Notes under the pieces: generated by a model
The model's input: the letters and a program-made list of their open reading frames with translations, nothing else
What the model was told of the DNA's origin: nothing
Database searches by the model: none
Translations under genes and position numbers: made by a program
Part shown: one piece after another, positions 47,130 through 56,662 of the stretch
How positions within the stretch are numbered: position 1 is the first letter of the stretch
Layout: the number at the start of each line of letters is the position of its first letter
Assembly: GCF_024494355.1 (NCBI RefSeq)
Contig: NZ_JAKNQY010000001.1
Span: 221,027-285,026 of the forward strand
Length of the DNA stretch: 64,000 nucleotides
Source of the DNA: Pseudomonas sp. Q11
GTDB taxonomy: Bacteria > Pseudomonadota > Gammaproteobacteria > Pseudomonadales > Pseudomonadaceae
Reading direction: 5' to 3'

Positions 47130-47551
47130 TGCACACCTCCCGAACGCAGGGTGAGCCCTGTCCACGCCGTGACACTGGCCAGCAGGGTCACGATGACAGA
47201 CAGCACCAAACCCATGGGCATAGCAGCCCAAGCGTCCTTTGCATGCTCGAAGGCGTTGACCAGCCCCAACACCCAAGTGACCAGCAATAACAGCAGATAC
47301 ATCAAGGGGCGCCCTGCCTTGTGGTCCGCCCGAATCAGATTGATAAGGGCGAACAGCAACGCCAACCCGCCGAAAACCAGCCCACCGGCAATCAACCAGG
47401 AGGCGAAGTTGCTCCACTGGATCTGGTAGGTCTTGTAGTAGGCAATGTCACTCAGTAACGCTGCGAGAAACAGCGCAACGGTGCCGCCCAGCAAGATCGC
47501 GTGAAGCGGGCCTGGCGTGGCTCTGTAGTAGGGCTGAGCAGTAACGGTCAT
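47126..47551 (-). CDS. DUF2231 membrane protein
   Basis: 141 residues with four membrane helices, DUF2231-like (N-terminal GPLHAILLGGTVALFLAALL). No cofactor motif beyond the early His is clear. It overlaps the PQQ-dehydrogenase start by four bases, so the two are one unit. DUF2231 proteins often pair with sorbosone-dehydrogenase-type propellers, perhaps as a membrane electron-transfer or anchoring partner; that function is inferred. Preceded by GGAGG. Confidence 0.8.
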   Translation of the reverse strand: MTVTAQPYYRATPGPLHAILLGGTVALFLAALLSDIAYYKTYQIQWSNFASWLIAGGLVFGGLALLFALINLIRADHKAGRPLMYLLLLLVTWVLGLVNAFEHAKDAWAAMPMGLVLSVIVTLLASVTAWTGLTLRSGGVQ

Positions 47552-47709
47552 GGGGCCTCCTTATGGTTCAGCGACCCGGGACCGATGTTCATGACGGATA
47601 GATCGGCCGATCAGGGTCGTATTGATTACGCACAAGGAAAGGGATCGTGCCGTTAAAGCGTTAGTTCCCGATATTTCATGTCGCTATTGCTTAACCTGCT
47701 TTGAAGCGA

Positions 47710-48474
47710 TCAATGCAGAATCTGGCTCAGGAACAGCTTGGTGCGGTCATTCTGCGGGTTGTCGAAGAATTCGTTCGGCGCGGCCTGCTCGACGATTTCC
47801 CCCTTGTCCATGAAGATCACGCGGTTGGCCACGGTGCGGGCAAAGCCCATTTCGTGGGTCACGCAAAGCATGGTCATGCCGTCTTCGGCCAGGCCGATCA
47901 TGGTGTCCAGAACCTCTTTCACCATTTCCGGGTCAAGTGCCGAAGTCGGTTCGTCGAACAGCATGATTTTCGGTTTCATGCACAGGGCACGGGCGATGGC
48001 CACACGCTGCTGCTGGCCGCCGGAGAGCTGGCCCGGATATTTGTGCGCCTGCTCTGGAATGCGCACGCGCTCCAGGTAGTGCATGGCGATTTCCTCGGCC
48101 TTGCGCTTGGGCATCTTGCGTACCCACATCGGCGCCAGGGTGCAGTTCTGCAGGATGGTCAGGTGCGGGAACAGGTTGAAGTGCTGGAACACCATGCCGA
48201 CTTCACGGCGGATCGCTTCGATCTGTTTCAGATCCGAAGTCAGCTCGCTGCGGTCCACGACGATGCTGCCTTGCTGGTGCTCTTCCAAGCGGTTCAGGCA
48301 ACGAATAGTCGTTGATTTTCCGGAACCGGAAGGGCCGCACAGTACGATCCGCTCGCCCTGACGCACGCTCAGGTTAATGTCCTTGAGCACATGGAACTGA
48401 CCGTACCACTTGTGTACGCCTTCCATGCGAATCATGGCGTCGGCGCCCGCAGGTTGATTGAAAATTTCACTCAT
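47710..48474 (-). CDS. polar amino-acid ABC transporter ATPase (GlnQ/AapP-like), second copy
   Basis: 254 residues with all ATPase motifs: Walker [11 protein letters not shown]-loop [11 protein letters not shown], signature [15 protein letters not shown], Walker [13 protein letters not shown] and switch His in CVTHEMGF. It is highly similar in layout to the ATPase encoded just upstream. It lies 33 bases after that gene. It may come from the operon's last position or from a duplicated amino-acid system. The ATG at 48474 is preferred to the GTG at 48477. Confidence 0.87.
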   Translation of the reverse strand: MSEIFNQPAGADAMIRMEGVHKWYGQFHVLKDINLSVRQGERIVLCGPSGSGKSTTIRCLNRLEEHQQGSIVVDRSELTSDLKQIEAIRREVGMVFQHFNLFPHLTILQNCTLAPMWVRKMPKRKAEEIAMHYLERVRIPEQAHKYPGQLSGGQQQRVAIARALCMKPKIMLFDEPTSALDPEMVKEVLDTMIGLAEDGMTMLCVTHEMGFARTVANRVIFMDKGEIVEQAAPNEFFDNPQNDRTKLFLSQILH

Positions 48475-48507
48475 CACAAAACTCCCATGCAGAAGACCCA
48501 GCTCGTC

Positions 48508-49248
48508 CTAGTGAAGAACCGCCTGTAAAAATTGTCGTGTCCGGGCTTCTTTGGGCTCGGTAAATATCTGTGACGGCGGCCCGGTCTCGACTATTCGTCC
48601 GTCATCGAAAAACACCACCCGATCCGCCACCTCACGAGCAAAACCCATTTCATGGGTCACGACGATCATGGTCATGCCTTCACCGGCCAGCCCTTTCATC
48701 ACGTTCAGCACGTCACCAACGGTTTCCGGGTCCAGCGCCGAAGTGGGCTCATCAAACAGCAATAACTTGGGTTTCATGGCCAATGCGCGGACGATCGCCA
48801 CCCGCTGTTGCTGCCCACCCGACAGTTCTGACGGATAGCCGTCGGCCTTGTGCCGTAGCCCTACACGCTCGAGCAGCGCCAACGCATGGCTCTGCGCTTG
48901 AGCCTTTGATGCGCGCTTGAGCTTGACCGGTGCCAGGATCATGTTCGCCATCACCGACATGTGGGGAAACAAGGTGTAATCCTGGAACACCATGCCCACC
49001 TCCTCGCGCAGCTTCGCCAGCGCCTTGCGATCCCCAGCCTTGACCGACTCACCGTTGCCAATCACCACCGTGCCTGCAGAAGGCGCTTCGAGGCTGTTCA
49101 GGCACCGGATGAACGTGGACTTTCCTGAACCGCTGGGGCCGATGATGACCACCACCTCGCCTTCGGCAACGTCCATATCCACACCCTTGACCACTTCGTG
49201 ATCACCGAATTTTTTGTGCAGTCCGCGTACCGTCAGCATCGTACTCAT
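48508..49248 (-). CDS. polar amino-acid ABC transporter ATPase (GlnQ-like)
   Basis: 246 residues: Walker [11 protein letters not shown]-loop [11 protein letters not shown], signature [15 protein letters not shown], Walker [13 protein letters not shown], switch VVTHEMGF. Energises import by the two permeases encoded upstream. The start overlaps the lyase stop by four bases (ATGA), tying it to the operon. Substrate follows that of the binding protein at 52120. Confidence 0.9.
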   Translation of the reverse strand: MSTMLTVRGLHKKFGDHEVVKGVDMDVAEGEVVVIIGPSGSGKSTFIRCLNSLEAPSAGTVVIGNGESVKAGDRKALAKLREEVGMVFQDYTLFPHMSVMANMILAPVKLKRASKAQAQSHALALLERVGLRHKADGYPSELSGGQQQRVAIVRALAMKPKLLLFDEPTSALDPETVGDVLNVMKGLAGEGMTMIVVTHEMGFAREVADRVVFFDDGRIVETGPPSQIFTEPKEARTRQFLQAVLH

Positions 49249-50747
49249 AAGCCTGCCTGCGCCCGGGTGGCGGCTTGCAAACGGTCATGGGCCGCCGCCA
49301 GACGGTCACGACGGGCCTGATTGGCATCAAGCTCCTTGGCGATACGGTTATTGGCTCGAAGCAGGCTGGGTTTGAGTGACAACATCGATGGCCCGCCGGC
49401 GGAAGTCCGCGCCTGTACGTTGGCAGTCGGATCGAGGCAATCTCGCACTTTGTGGGCAGGCAAATTCAGCGCATGCCCCAGTTGCTCCATGGCACATGTG
49501 TCGAGCATGGTGGTATCGATCTGGTGCGCCAGCATTCCCGCATCCATGGCCATGCGCACAACCCCACCCACCACGTGATGGGCCTCGCGGAACGACAAAT
49601 CGGCGTGCTGCACGATCAGGTCAGCCAGGCCGGTAGCGGTAGAAAAGTCCTCGCCGGCACGGCGCACCGCCAACTCGATGTTCGGCGTCGCGGTGCGCAA
49701 CACTAGCTCCAACAGTTTCAGGCAGCGCAAGCTCTCTTCGGCAGCCTCCCAGAACCCACGGGTGCCCTCACGATTGCCGTCGCCGGTGTGGGAGAAATTA
49801 CTGCCCTTGATACTGATGCTCGCCCCCATCAGTAAACCGACGATGTGCCCGCTGCGGCCCTTAAGGTACTCCAGCACCGTGGGATTTTTTTTCTGAGGCA
49901 TGATGCTCGACGTGGCAGCCACGCTGTCGGGAAAGTCGATCAGGCTGAATTCGTGGGTGCTCCAGACGAAATAATCCTGGGCCACGCGACTCCAGAACAC
50001 CGCCAATAAGCTCAGGTGCGACAGACTTTCCAGAATGAAGTCCCGCGAGCCGACCGCGTCCAGGGCGTTATCCAGATAACCGTCGAACCCTAGCAGTTCG
50101 GCGGTGCGCCCGCGATCAATGTTGAAGGGCGTACCGGCGAAGGCCGCCGCGCCCAGAGGGCTTTGGTTCATGGATTCCAGAGTCTGGGTCAGGCGCAGGC
50201 AATCGCGAGCCAGGGCCTGTTCCACCGCCGAAAGGTAATAGCCGTAGGTGATTGGCTGCGCGGGCTGCAGATGTGTATAGCCCGGCATTACCACATCGGC
50301 GAACACCTCGGCGTTATTGATAGCTGTCTGCCGGACCTGAAGCAACGCATCGATCAAATCCATCAGCACTTCACGGCAGCGCAACCGGTCCAGGGTGGCC
50401 AGGATGTCGTTGCGGCTGCGCCCGGTGTGCAGGCGACCGCCGATGTCGGTGCCGATCAGCCCGATCAGGTGTGCTTCGTAGTTGAAATAGGCATCTTCAC
50501 GGGACGGATCAAGCGTCACCTCGCCAGGCCCGGCTTGCTCCATGTCGAGAACGCCCCGGGCCAAGACCGCAGCATGCTCGTCGCGGATCAGCCCTTGCTC
50601 GGCAAGCATCACGATGTGGGCTTTATTGATGTTGCCCAGGATGTCGAACCCCTCGGCAAAACCCTGCAGCCGCGGCCGATAGATGTACTCGTTGACTTGC
50701 GGGGCGGTGGCTTCCTTCAGGCGTCGGCTGACTTTGGATGTTTGCAT
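49245..50747 (-). CDS. argininosuccinate-lyase-like enzyme of the aspartase/fumarase superfamily
   Basis: 500 residues. It has the ArgH-type segments [29 protein letters not shown] (catalytic His) and [10 protein letters not shown] (mobile loop with catalytic Ser). The motif normally RNDQ is RNDI, and the length exceeds typical ArgH (~460). It lacks the usual LWGGRF N-terminus. So it may cleave an N-substituted aspartate (fumarate elimination) other than argininosuccinate; EDDS lyase of similar length is a known relative. It sits between permease and ATPase genes, so the imported solute is probably its substrate. Start behind AGAGG. Confidence 0.8.
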   Translation of the reverse strand: MQTSKVSRRLKEATAPQVNEYIYRPRLQGFAEGFDILGNINKAHIVMLAEQGLIRDEHAAVLARGVLDMEQAGPGEVTLDPSREDAYFNYEAHLIGLIGTDIGGRLHTGRSRNDILATLDRLRCREVLMDLIDALLQVRQTAINNAEVFADVVMPGYTHLQPAQPITYGYYLSAVEQALARDCLRLTQTLESMNQSPLGAAAFAGTPFNIDRGRTAELLGFDGYLDNALDAVGSRDFILESLSHLSLLAVFWSRVAQDYFVWSTHEFSLIDFPDSVAATSSIMPQKKNPTVLEYLKGRSGHIVGLLMGASISIKGSNFSHTGDGNREGTRGFWEAAEESLRCLKLLELVLRTATPNIELAVRRAGEDFSTATGLADLIVQHADLSFREAHHVVGGVVRMAMDAGMLAHQIDTTMLDTCAMEQLGHALNLPAHKVRDCLDPTANVQARTSAGGPSMLSLKPSLLRANNRIAKELDANQARRDRLAAAHDRLQAATRAQAGL

Positions 50748-51436
50748 GTTGGAACCTCTTTAGGAGTGGCACGCGTCACTGGGCGACCCAGTCGACGTTC
50801 GAGATAACGGCTGAGCCAGCTCAGCAGTGAACAGATGATGAAATACACCAGCAACACCAGGCCGTAGACGGTGAACGCAGGGCTCACGCCGCTCATGACA
50901 GTGTCGCGTTCGATGATGATCTGGCCGACCTTGAGAAACTCGCTGACACCCACCAGCGCCCCGAGTGACGTGGCCTGGACCAGCATGGTGAGCAGGCCGG
51001 TATAGGCAGGCAGGATGGCGCGCATCGACTGCGGTGCGATCACGTACAGATAGATCTGCCAGGGCCGTAGTCCCAGCGCCCAGGCGCTCTTCCATTGGTG
51101 CCGGGCCACCGACTCCAGGCCGCCGCGCACAATCTCGATGCCATTGGCGCTACCCCAAAGGGTCAGGCCAGTGGTCACCGCCGCGAATGGACTCAGATCC
51201 AGCCCCAGCATCGGCGCGCCGAAGAAGATGAAGAACACATTGACGATCAACGGAATCGAGCGAAACAGCTCGACATAAGCGTGAATCGTCCACCACAACA
51301 GACGGTTCTTCAGTGTCGCCAGTACGCCGAGAACAACGGAAATCAGCGTGGTGAACAGCAGCACCACCAGCGCCAGGCGCAGGGTCATCCACAGGCCTTT
51401 GCATACAAAGGCCCAGTTTTCGATTAGAAAATTCAT
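50717..51436 (-). CDS. polar amino-acid ABC transporter permease
   Basis: 239 residues with five membrane helices and the EAA-type loop SVARHQWKSAWALGLRPWQ. Typical of HisMQ/GltJK permeases that pair with a second similar subunit. Its last ~10 codons overlap the lyase start by 31 bases. It lies seven bases after the first permease gene. Confidence 0.87.
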   Translation of the reverse strand: MNFLIENWAFVCKGLWMTLRLALVVLLFTTLISVVLGVLATLKNRLLWWTIHAYVELFRSIPLIVNVFFIFFGAPMLGLDLSPFAAVTTGLTLWGSANGIEIVRGGLESVARHQWKSAWALGLRPWQIYLYVIAPQSMRAILPAYTGLLTMLVQATSLGALVGVSEFLKVGQIIIERDTVMSGVSPAFTVYGLVLLVYFIICSLLSWLSRYLERRLGRPVTRATPKEVPTCKHPKSADA

Positions 51437-51443
51437 TGAGGCC

Positions 51444-52106
51444 TCAGTGCTGGAAAGGTCGTTGCAAACGGGCCGAGAGCCTTCCTGTCAACAGCGCCAG
51501 AACCCCTACCAGCGCCAGGTAAATCACGCAGATCGCGCTGAACATTTCGATGGCGCGAAAATCCGTGGCGATGCGATCCACCGCTACGAAGGTCAGCTCG
51601 GCAAGACCAATGGCCTGCAGGTAGGAAGAGTTTTTGAGCAACGAAATCGAAGTATTCAACACCGCTGGAAGACTGGTTCGAAACGCAATAGGCAAGGCCA
51701 CCAGACAAAAGTAGTGCGCCGGCTTGAGGCTCAGTGCAAGGCTCGCTTCACGCATGCCAGGCTCCACCGTGGCCAGCCCACCCCTCACGTTCTCGATCTG
51801 ATAGGCCCCGGCCCAGAGCGACAGGCACAATACGCCGGACCAGAACAGCGACAGCCCCATACCGATGGCGGGAAGCCCGTAGAAAATGAAGAACAGCTGC
51901 ACCAGGATCGGCGTGTTGCGGATCAATTCCACGTACACCACCATGACCTGAGCCAGCACCGGCACCTTCATCACCCGCGCTGCACCACCGAGCACACCGA
52001 TGAGCAACGAGCAGGCAATGGCCAGTACCGATACTCGCAGCGTCATCAACACGCCCTCGAGCAGCGCCGGCCACTGGGCCAGCAGATAGTTGAAATCGAA
52101 ATCCAT
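51444..52106 (-). CDS. polar amino-acid ABC transporter permease
   Basis: 220 residues with five membrane helices. The EAA-type loop TVEPGMREASLALSLKPAHY and FRTSLPAVLNTSISLLKNSS (helix 4-5 region) match the HisMQ/GltJK family. It lies 13 bases after the binding-protein gene. Together with the 50717-51436 product it would form the membrane channel. Confidence 0.87.
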   Translation of the reverse strand: MDFDFNYLLAQWPALLEGVLMTLRVSVLAIACSLLIGVLGGAARVMKVPVLAQVMVVYVELIRNTPILVQLFFIFYGLPAIGMGLSLFWSGVLCLSLWAGAYQIENVRGGLATVEPGMREASLALSLKPAHYFCLVALPIAFRTSLPAVLNTSISLLKNSSYLQAIGLAELTFVAVDRIATDFRAIEMFSAICVIYLALVGVLALLTGRLSARLQRPFQH

Positions 52107-52119
52107 GAGCGACGCCCGG

Positions 52120-52965
52120 TCAAAGGGCTTCGGCAGGCTTGGCCTGCTCGAAGACGCTTATGTAGTAGCCCTGGATGTTCTGCGGCACGAACTGCTGGAT
52201 CCAGCCACGAAAGAGCTTCTCTTCGTGCATGCGCGCAACCGCGGCGCTCAGGTAGTCGCGCCATTGCTCATCGTTCTTGCGCACACCAATAGCGGCATCG
52301 GAAATCTGGAATGGCTCATTGAGCAGCCGCGCGTCTTTGTCATTGTCCGCCACCACGACAAGCGTCGCGGCATCATGGGTATAGGCATCGGCACGTCCCT
52401 GGCGGAAGGTCTGCAGGGCATCTGCCGCGCTGTTCATGCGCAGGGTCTTGACGTCCGGCATATGGTCTTCGAACCACTTGGCTTGCACCGAGCCCTTGAG
52501 GGTGGCGAGGGTCTTGCCCTTGAGGTCAGCGATCTTCTTGATCGAGCTATCCTTCTTCACCACCACATCACTGGCGCCCCACCGGTACGGGGTACTGAAG
52601 TCGATAACCCGAAGACGTTCGGGCGTGACGCCCAGCGTTGCGATCAGGAAATCGACCTTGCGACCCAGCAACTGCGGAACGCGGTTTTCAGCTGTGACGC
52701 AGGTGAACGACACTTTGTCTTTGGAACCCAACGCCCACAGCGCAACCTGCTTGGCCATCTCCACTTCGACCCCGGCGAATTGACCGCTGTTGTCCTGAAA
52801 ACCATAGGGCGGTTGGTCGCAACGCACACCGGCGCGCAGTTGACCGGCCTCCTTGATTTCATCGGGAACCGCAGGGAGCACGACTGTTTGGGCCTGCGCC
52901 AGACCACCCAGCGCCAGGCACGAGAACGCCAACGTACTGCCAAGAATTTTGAATGAAAACGACAT
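52120..52965 (-). CDS. periplasmic amino-acid-type substrate-binding protein
   Basis: 281 residues. A signal peptide (MSFSFKILGSTLAFSCLALG start, cleavage after AQA at residue 25) leads into a family 3 solute-binding fold: RAGVRCDQPPYGFQDNSG, GVEVEMAKQVA, VDFLIATLGVTPERLRVIDFS, LKGKTLATLKGS, GRADAYTHDAATLVVV. The opening cysteine and CDQPP segment replace the usual acid-amine ligand pattern, so the ligand may be an unusual amino-acid derivative. The ATG at 52965 follows AGGAGG; the longer frame is not used. First gene of the operon. Confidence 0.88.
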   Translation of the reverse strand: MSFSFKILGSTLAFSCLALGGLAQAQTVVLPAVPDEIKEAGQLRAGVRCDQPPYGFQDNSGQFAGVEVEMAKQVALWALGSKDKVSFTCVTAENRVPQLLGRKVDFLIATLGVTPERLRVIDFSTPYRWGASDVVVKKDSSIKKIADLKGKTLATLKGSVQAKWFEDHMPDVKTLRMNSAADALQTFRQGRADAYTHDAATLVVVADNDKDARLLNEPFQISDAAIGVRKNDEQWRDYLSAAVARMHEEKLFRGWIQQFVPQNIQGYYISVFEQAKPAEAL

Positions 52966-53166
52966 GATGCCTCCTGGTTTACATATCGGCATCGATCGGC
53001 GCTGAACGCTAAACGACACCATGAAATACAAGGGCAGAAATGAGATAAAGAGCGGCGTTTTTTTATGCTTATGACTGCCGTATGCTCGAACTGCATCGCG
53101 TCCCGCCTTCGCGTTCACGACGATGTAAAAGATTTATAAAGCCTCCAGCTCATGCAAACAAATGAC

Positions 53167-53192
53167 AATTCGTCAGTCATTCATACCGAATT
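53167..53192. promoter_or_regulatory. candidate LysR autoregulatory inverted repeat
   Basis: AATTCG (53167-53172) and CGAATT (53187-53192) are exact inverted repeats separated by 14 bases, ending 13 bases before the LysR start and within the 240-base gap shared with the divergent ABC operon. Confidence 0.35.
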
Positions 53193-53205
53193 GATATGGG
53201 AAGCC

Positions 53206-54108
53206 ATGAACTTCAAACAAGTCGAAGCCTTTCGCGCGGTCATGTTGAGCGGCTCGATGACCGCCGCGGCCGAGTCCCTGCACACCTCCCAGCCCAACAT
53301 CAGCCGACTGGTAGCGCAACTGGAACGCAACGCGGGCTTCAAGCTGTTCGAACGGGTCGCCGGTCGTCTGTTACCCACCGCCGAAGGAGCCGCGTTGTTC
53401 GCCGATGTCGAGCGGGCCTTCATCGGCCTGCATAGCCTTGAGAGGTCCGCACAGAACATCCGGCTGGCAGGTACAGGACGATTGCGGATCGCTGCCGTTC
53501 CTTCGCTGTCATTGACCGTGTTGCCGCGGGTGGTCCAGCGCTTTCGCCAGGAAACCCCCGACGTCGCGATCTCGCTCCATACCAATGACTCACCGATGGT
53601 TGCGCATTGGGTCGCCTCGCAGTTCTGCGACCTGGGCCTGGCGTCGTATGTCGGTGAAGATATGCCGGGGGTGACAACCCAGGCGATTTGCGACGTGCCC
53701 GGCGTCTGTGTATTTCCCAAAGGTCATCGACTGAGCGCGTTGACCAGCGTCGGTCCGCAAGACCTCAAAGGCGAGGAGTTCATTTCGCTGTCGCAGAATG
53801 ACGGTTCACGCGCTCGGGTCGATCGGGCGTTTCCCGAAGACAGGGGGCATCGAAAGCTGAACCTGGAAACGCCTTATGCCGCCACCGTTTGCTCGCTGGT
53901 GGCACTGGGTCTGGGCGTGAGCATCGTCAGCCCGATCGTGGCGTTGGAATACCTGCACACCGGTATCGAAACCCGCCCCTTTCGCCCACAGATACGCTTC
54001 TCGACCTACCTGCTGTTACCGGCAGACCGGCCGCAAAGCCTGCTTACACAGCGGTTCGGACAACTGATCCATGAAATGCTCGCCAACGCGGCGAAAGACT
54101 GGCAGTGA
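53206..54108 (+). CDS. LysR-family regulator of the ABC/lyase operon
   Basis: 300 residues: winged helix (MNFKQVEAFRAVMLSGSMTA start; recognition helix QPNISRLVAQLERNAG) and effector domain (~90-300; LRIAAVPSLSLTVLPRVVQR). The N-terminus is like those of regulators of opine and amino-acid uptake (NocR/OccR-like). It diverges from the ABC operon, so the imported compound is the likely inducer. The ATG at 53206 follows GGGAA; the frame extends 18 codons upstream. Confidence 0.85.
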   Translation: MNFKQVEAFRAVMLSGSMTAAAESLHTSQPNISRLVAQLERNAGFKLFERVAGRLLPTAEGAALFADVERAFIGLHSLERSAQNIRLAGTGRLRIAAVPSLSLTVLPRVVQRFRQETPDVAISLHTNDSPMVAHWVASQFCDLGLASYVGEDMPGVTTQAICDVPGVCVFPKGHRLSALTSVGPQDLKGEEFISLSQNDGSRARVDRAFPEDRGHRKLNLETPYAATVCSLVALGLGVSIVSPIVALEYLHTGIETRPFRPQIRFSTYLLLPADRPQSLLTQRFGQLIHEMLANAAKDWQ

Positions 54109-54127
54109 CGGGCCGCCCGCCGCTGTC

Positions 54128-54150
54128 AGGCAAGCCGCATTGGCTTGCCT
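54128..54150. terminator. hairpin between convergent LysR and MMPL genes
   Basis: AGGCAAGCC (54128-54136), loop GCATT, GGCTTGCCT (54142-54150), a perfect nine-pair stem. Only short T-rich sequence follows on either side, but its position between convergent stops fits a bidirectional terminator. Confidence 0.5.
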
Positions 54151-54184
54151 TGGTCAGGCCGCTCGGTTGCCAGCGCGCCGTCAG

Positions 54185-56644
54185 TCAACCCTCCCTGACC
54201 GGCTGCAACACGCCGGCAGCCTCAGGCTTTTTTGCGAACAGCCGTTGCGGCAACAGGAAGTACGCCAGTGCAGGCAACAGGATCAGCGCACCGAGCATAT
54301 TCACCAGGAACATAAAGGCCAGCAGGATGCCCATGTCGGCCTGGAACTTGATCGGCGAGAAAGCCCAGGTCGCCACGGCGATAGCCAGGGTGATGCCGGT
54401 CAGCAGAACCACCTTGCCAGTGAAGAGCAGCGCGCGGTAATAGGCCTCGGACAGCGAGGCGCCGGCGCGCATGTGGGTCAGGATCACGCTCAGCACGTAA
54501 AGCGCGTAATCGACACCGATGCCCACCCCGAGGGCGATCACTGGCAAGGTGGCCACCTTCACGCCCATGCCCAGGCCAACCATCAGCGCCTCGCAGAGGA
54601 TCGAGGTGAGCATCAGCGGCAGCACCGCGGCGAGCACCGCACGCCAGGAACGGAAGGTCACCCAGCAGAGCAGGATCACGGCACCGTAGACCCAGAACAG
54701 CATCTCGCGCATGGCCTTCTTCACCACAATGTTGGTGGCCGCCTCGATTCCGGCGCTCCCCGCGGCGAGCATGAACTTCACGTCCGGCAGTTGCTGCTGG
54801 GCGATAAAGGCTTCGCTGGTCTGCACCACCCGCTCCAGGGTGTCGGCCTTGTGGTCGGCCAGGTACACGTAAAGCGAGAGCAATGAACACCCCTGATTGA
54901 ACAGCTCACGTGGCGCACGGGTCTGTACCGCGCCGAGAGCCCCGTCGTTGGGGATCAACTCGTACCACTTGAAGTTGCCCTCGTTATACCCGGCGGCGGC
55001 GATCTTGCTCAGGGCGGCCATGGAGTTGGTCGACTCGACACCTGGCAACTGCTCCAGTTGCCAGGCCAAGGCATCCACCGCCGCCAGGGTCGGATAGCGG
55101 GTGCACTGGTCTTCCGGGGTTTTGACCATGACCACGAAAATGTCTGAACTGGCCGCGTAGTTTTGCGTCATGAAGGCCGCATCGCGGTTGTAGCGCGAGT
55201 CTGGACGCAGCTCCGGGGCGCCGGGGTCCAGGTCACCGATTTTCAAGTGCAGGCTGACGGCGAAACCGCCGACCGCCAGCGCCAGGCCCACCAGGCAGGC
55301 CCCATAAGCCCAGGAGCGCCGGGTGAAGAGGTCGAGGAAACTCCAGAGCGGATGCTTGACGTTTGCTTTCAACTCGGCGGTTTCGGCCCGCAAACTGCGC
55401 TCGGCCGCCTTCGCGCCGACACCGATATAACTGAGCAGAATCGGCAGCAGGATCAGGTTGGTGAAAATCAGCACCGCCACGCCGATGCTGGCGGTAATCG
55501 CCAGGTCCTGGATCACGCGGATCTTGATCACCATCAGCACCGCGAAACCCACCGCATCACAGAGCAACGCGGTCATGCCGGCGGCAAACAAGCGGCGGAA
55601 GGTATAACGCGCGGCGACGACCCGGTGCGTACCGCGGCCGATGTCCTGCATGATGCCGTTCATCTTCTGCGCGCCATGGCTCATGCCGATGGCGAACACC
55701 AGGAAAGGCACCAGCGCCGAATAAGGATCCAGGTCGTAACCGAGGCTGGCGAGCAGGCCGACCTGCCAGAGCACCGCCACCAGGGAGCACAGCACCACCA
55801 ATGCAGTGCTGCGGGCGCAACGGGTGTACCAGTAGAGCACCACGACCGTCACCAGCACGGCCACCACGAAAAACAGCATGACCTGCACCAGCCCGGCAAT
55901 CAAATCGCCGATGATCTTGGTGAACCCGGTGATGTGAATCTGGATTCGATCGCTCTGGTATTTGTCGCGCAACGCTTCCAGTTGCCGGGAGAACTCGCCG
56001 GCATCCAGCGCCTTGCCGGTCACGGGATTGATTTCCAGCAGTGGCACGAATATCACGCTGGACTGGAAGTTGCCCGCCACCAGTTGGCCGATCTCGCCGG
56101 AGCGGGCGACGTTGGTGCGCACCTGCTCCAGGCTGGCCGCAGAACCGTCATAGGTGTCCGGGATCACCGTGCCGCCATCAAGCCCCTCCTCCGTCACCGC
56201 GGTCCAGCGCGTGGTCGGCGTCCAGAGCGACTTCATATAGGGCTTGTCGACGCCCGGCAGCAAATAGATCTCGTCGTTGAGCCTGGCGAGAACATCGAGG
56301 TAGTCCTTGTCGAAAATGCTGCCGTCCTTGACTGCCACGGCAATGCGCACTGAGTTACCCAGGCCGCTCAATTCGCTGCGTCGCTCAAGAAAATTGGCGA
56401 CGTACGGGTGCGACGTCGGAATGGTTTTTTCGAAACTGGCATTGAGGCCGATCTTGCTGGCCTGGTAACCCAGCACCAGGGTGGCCAACAGGCAGAGCAG
56501 AATCACCCAGGGGCGATGATTGAAGATCGCCCGTTCGCCCATGTTTCCGGAACGCGGATCGAAATCCTCCAGACGGGCGATTACCACTTGCTGTTCGAGG
56601 GCGGGATTATGGTCGTTCACATCGGACTCCGAATACGGCCGCAT
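54185..56644 (-). CDS. MMPL/RND-superfamily transporter (hopanoid/lipid-type)
   Basis: 819 residues with 12 membrane helices in two halves of six, each preceded by a large periplasmic loop (~60-230 and ~440-600). Segments such as VFAIGMSHGAQKMNGIM and VIALGVGIGVDYALYVLSV carry the acidic and Gly residues of the proton relay in RND/MMPL proteins. It likely moves hydrophobic compounds across the envelope. The start is uncertain: ATG 56644 has only AGAG upstream, while GTG 56620 follows GGAG. Last gene of the DUF1302/DUF1329 operon. Confidence 0.82.
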   Translation of the reverse strand: MRPYSESDVNDHNPALEQQVVIARLEDFDPRSGNMGERAIFNHRPWVILLCLLATLVLGYQASKIGLNASFEKTIPTSHPYVANFLERRSELSGLGNSVRIAVAVKDGSIFDKDYLDVLARLNDEIYLLPGVDKPYMKSLWTPTTRWTAVTEEGLDGGTVIPDTYDGSAASLEQVRTNVARSGEIGQLVAGNFQSSVIFVPLLEINPVTGKALDAGEFSRQLEALRDKYQSDRIQIHITGFTKIIGDLIAGLVQVMLFFVVAVLVTVVVLYWYTRCARSTALVVLCSLVAVLWQVGLLASLGYDLDPYSALVPFLVFAIGMSHGAQKMNGIMQDIGRGTHRVVAARYTFRRLFAAGMTALLCDAVGFAVLMVIKIRVIQDLAITASIGVAVLIFTNLILLPILLSYIGVGAKAAERSLRAETAELKANVKHPLWSFLDLFTRRSWAYGACLVGLALAVGGFAVSLHLKIGDLDPGAPELRPDSRYNRDAAFMTQNYAASSDIFVVMVKTPEDQCTRYPTLAAVDALAWQLEQLPGVESTNSMAALSKIAAAGYNEGNFKWYELIPNDGALGAVQTRAPRELFNQGCSLLSLYVYLADHKADTLERVVQTSEAFIAQQQLPDVKFMLAAGSAGIEAATNIVVKKAMREMLFWVYGAVILLCWVTFRSWRAVLAAVLPLMLTSILCEALMVGLGMGVKVATLPVIALGVGIGVDYALYVLSVILTHMRAGASLSEAYYRALLFTGKVVLLTGITLAIAVATWAFSPIKFQADMGILLAFMFLVNMLGALILLPALAYFLLPQRLFAKKPEAAGVLQPVREG

Positions 56645-56662
56645 AGGGCTCTGGCAAGTGTT

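Noticed and set aside
55163..56353. 396-codon plus-strand frame
   Set aside because: Shadow of the MMPL gene; His/Gln/Arg-rich translation typical of GC-rich antisense frames.
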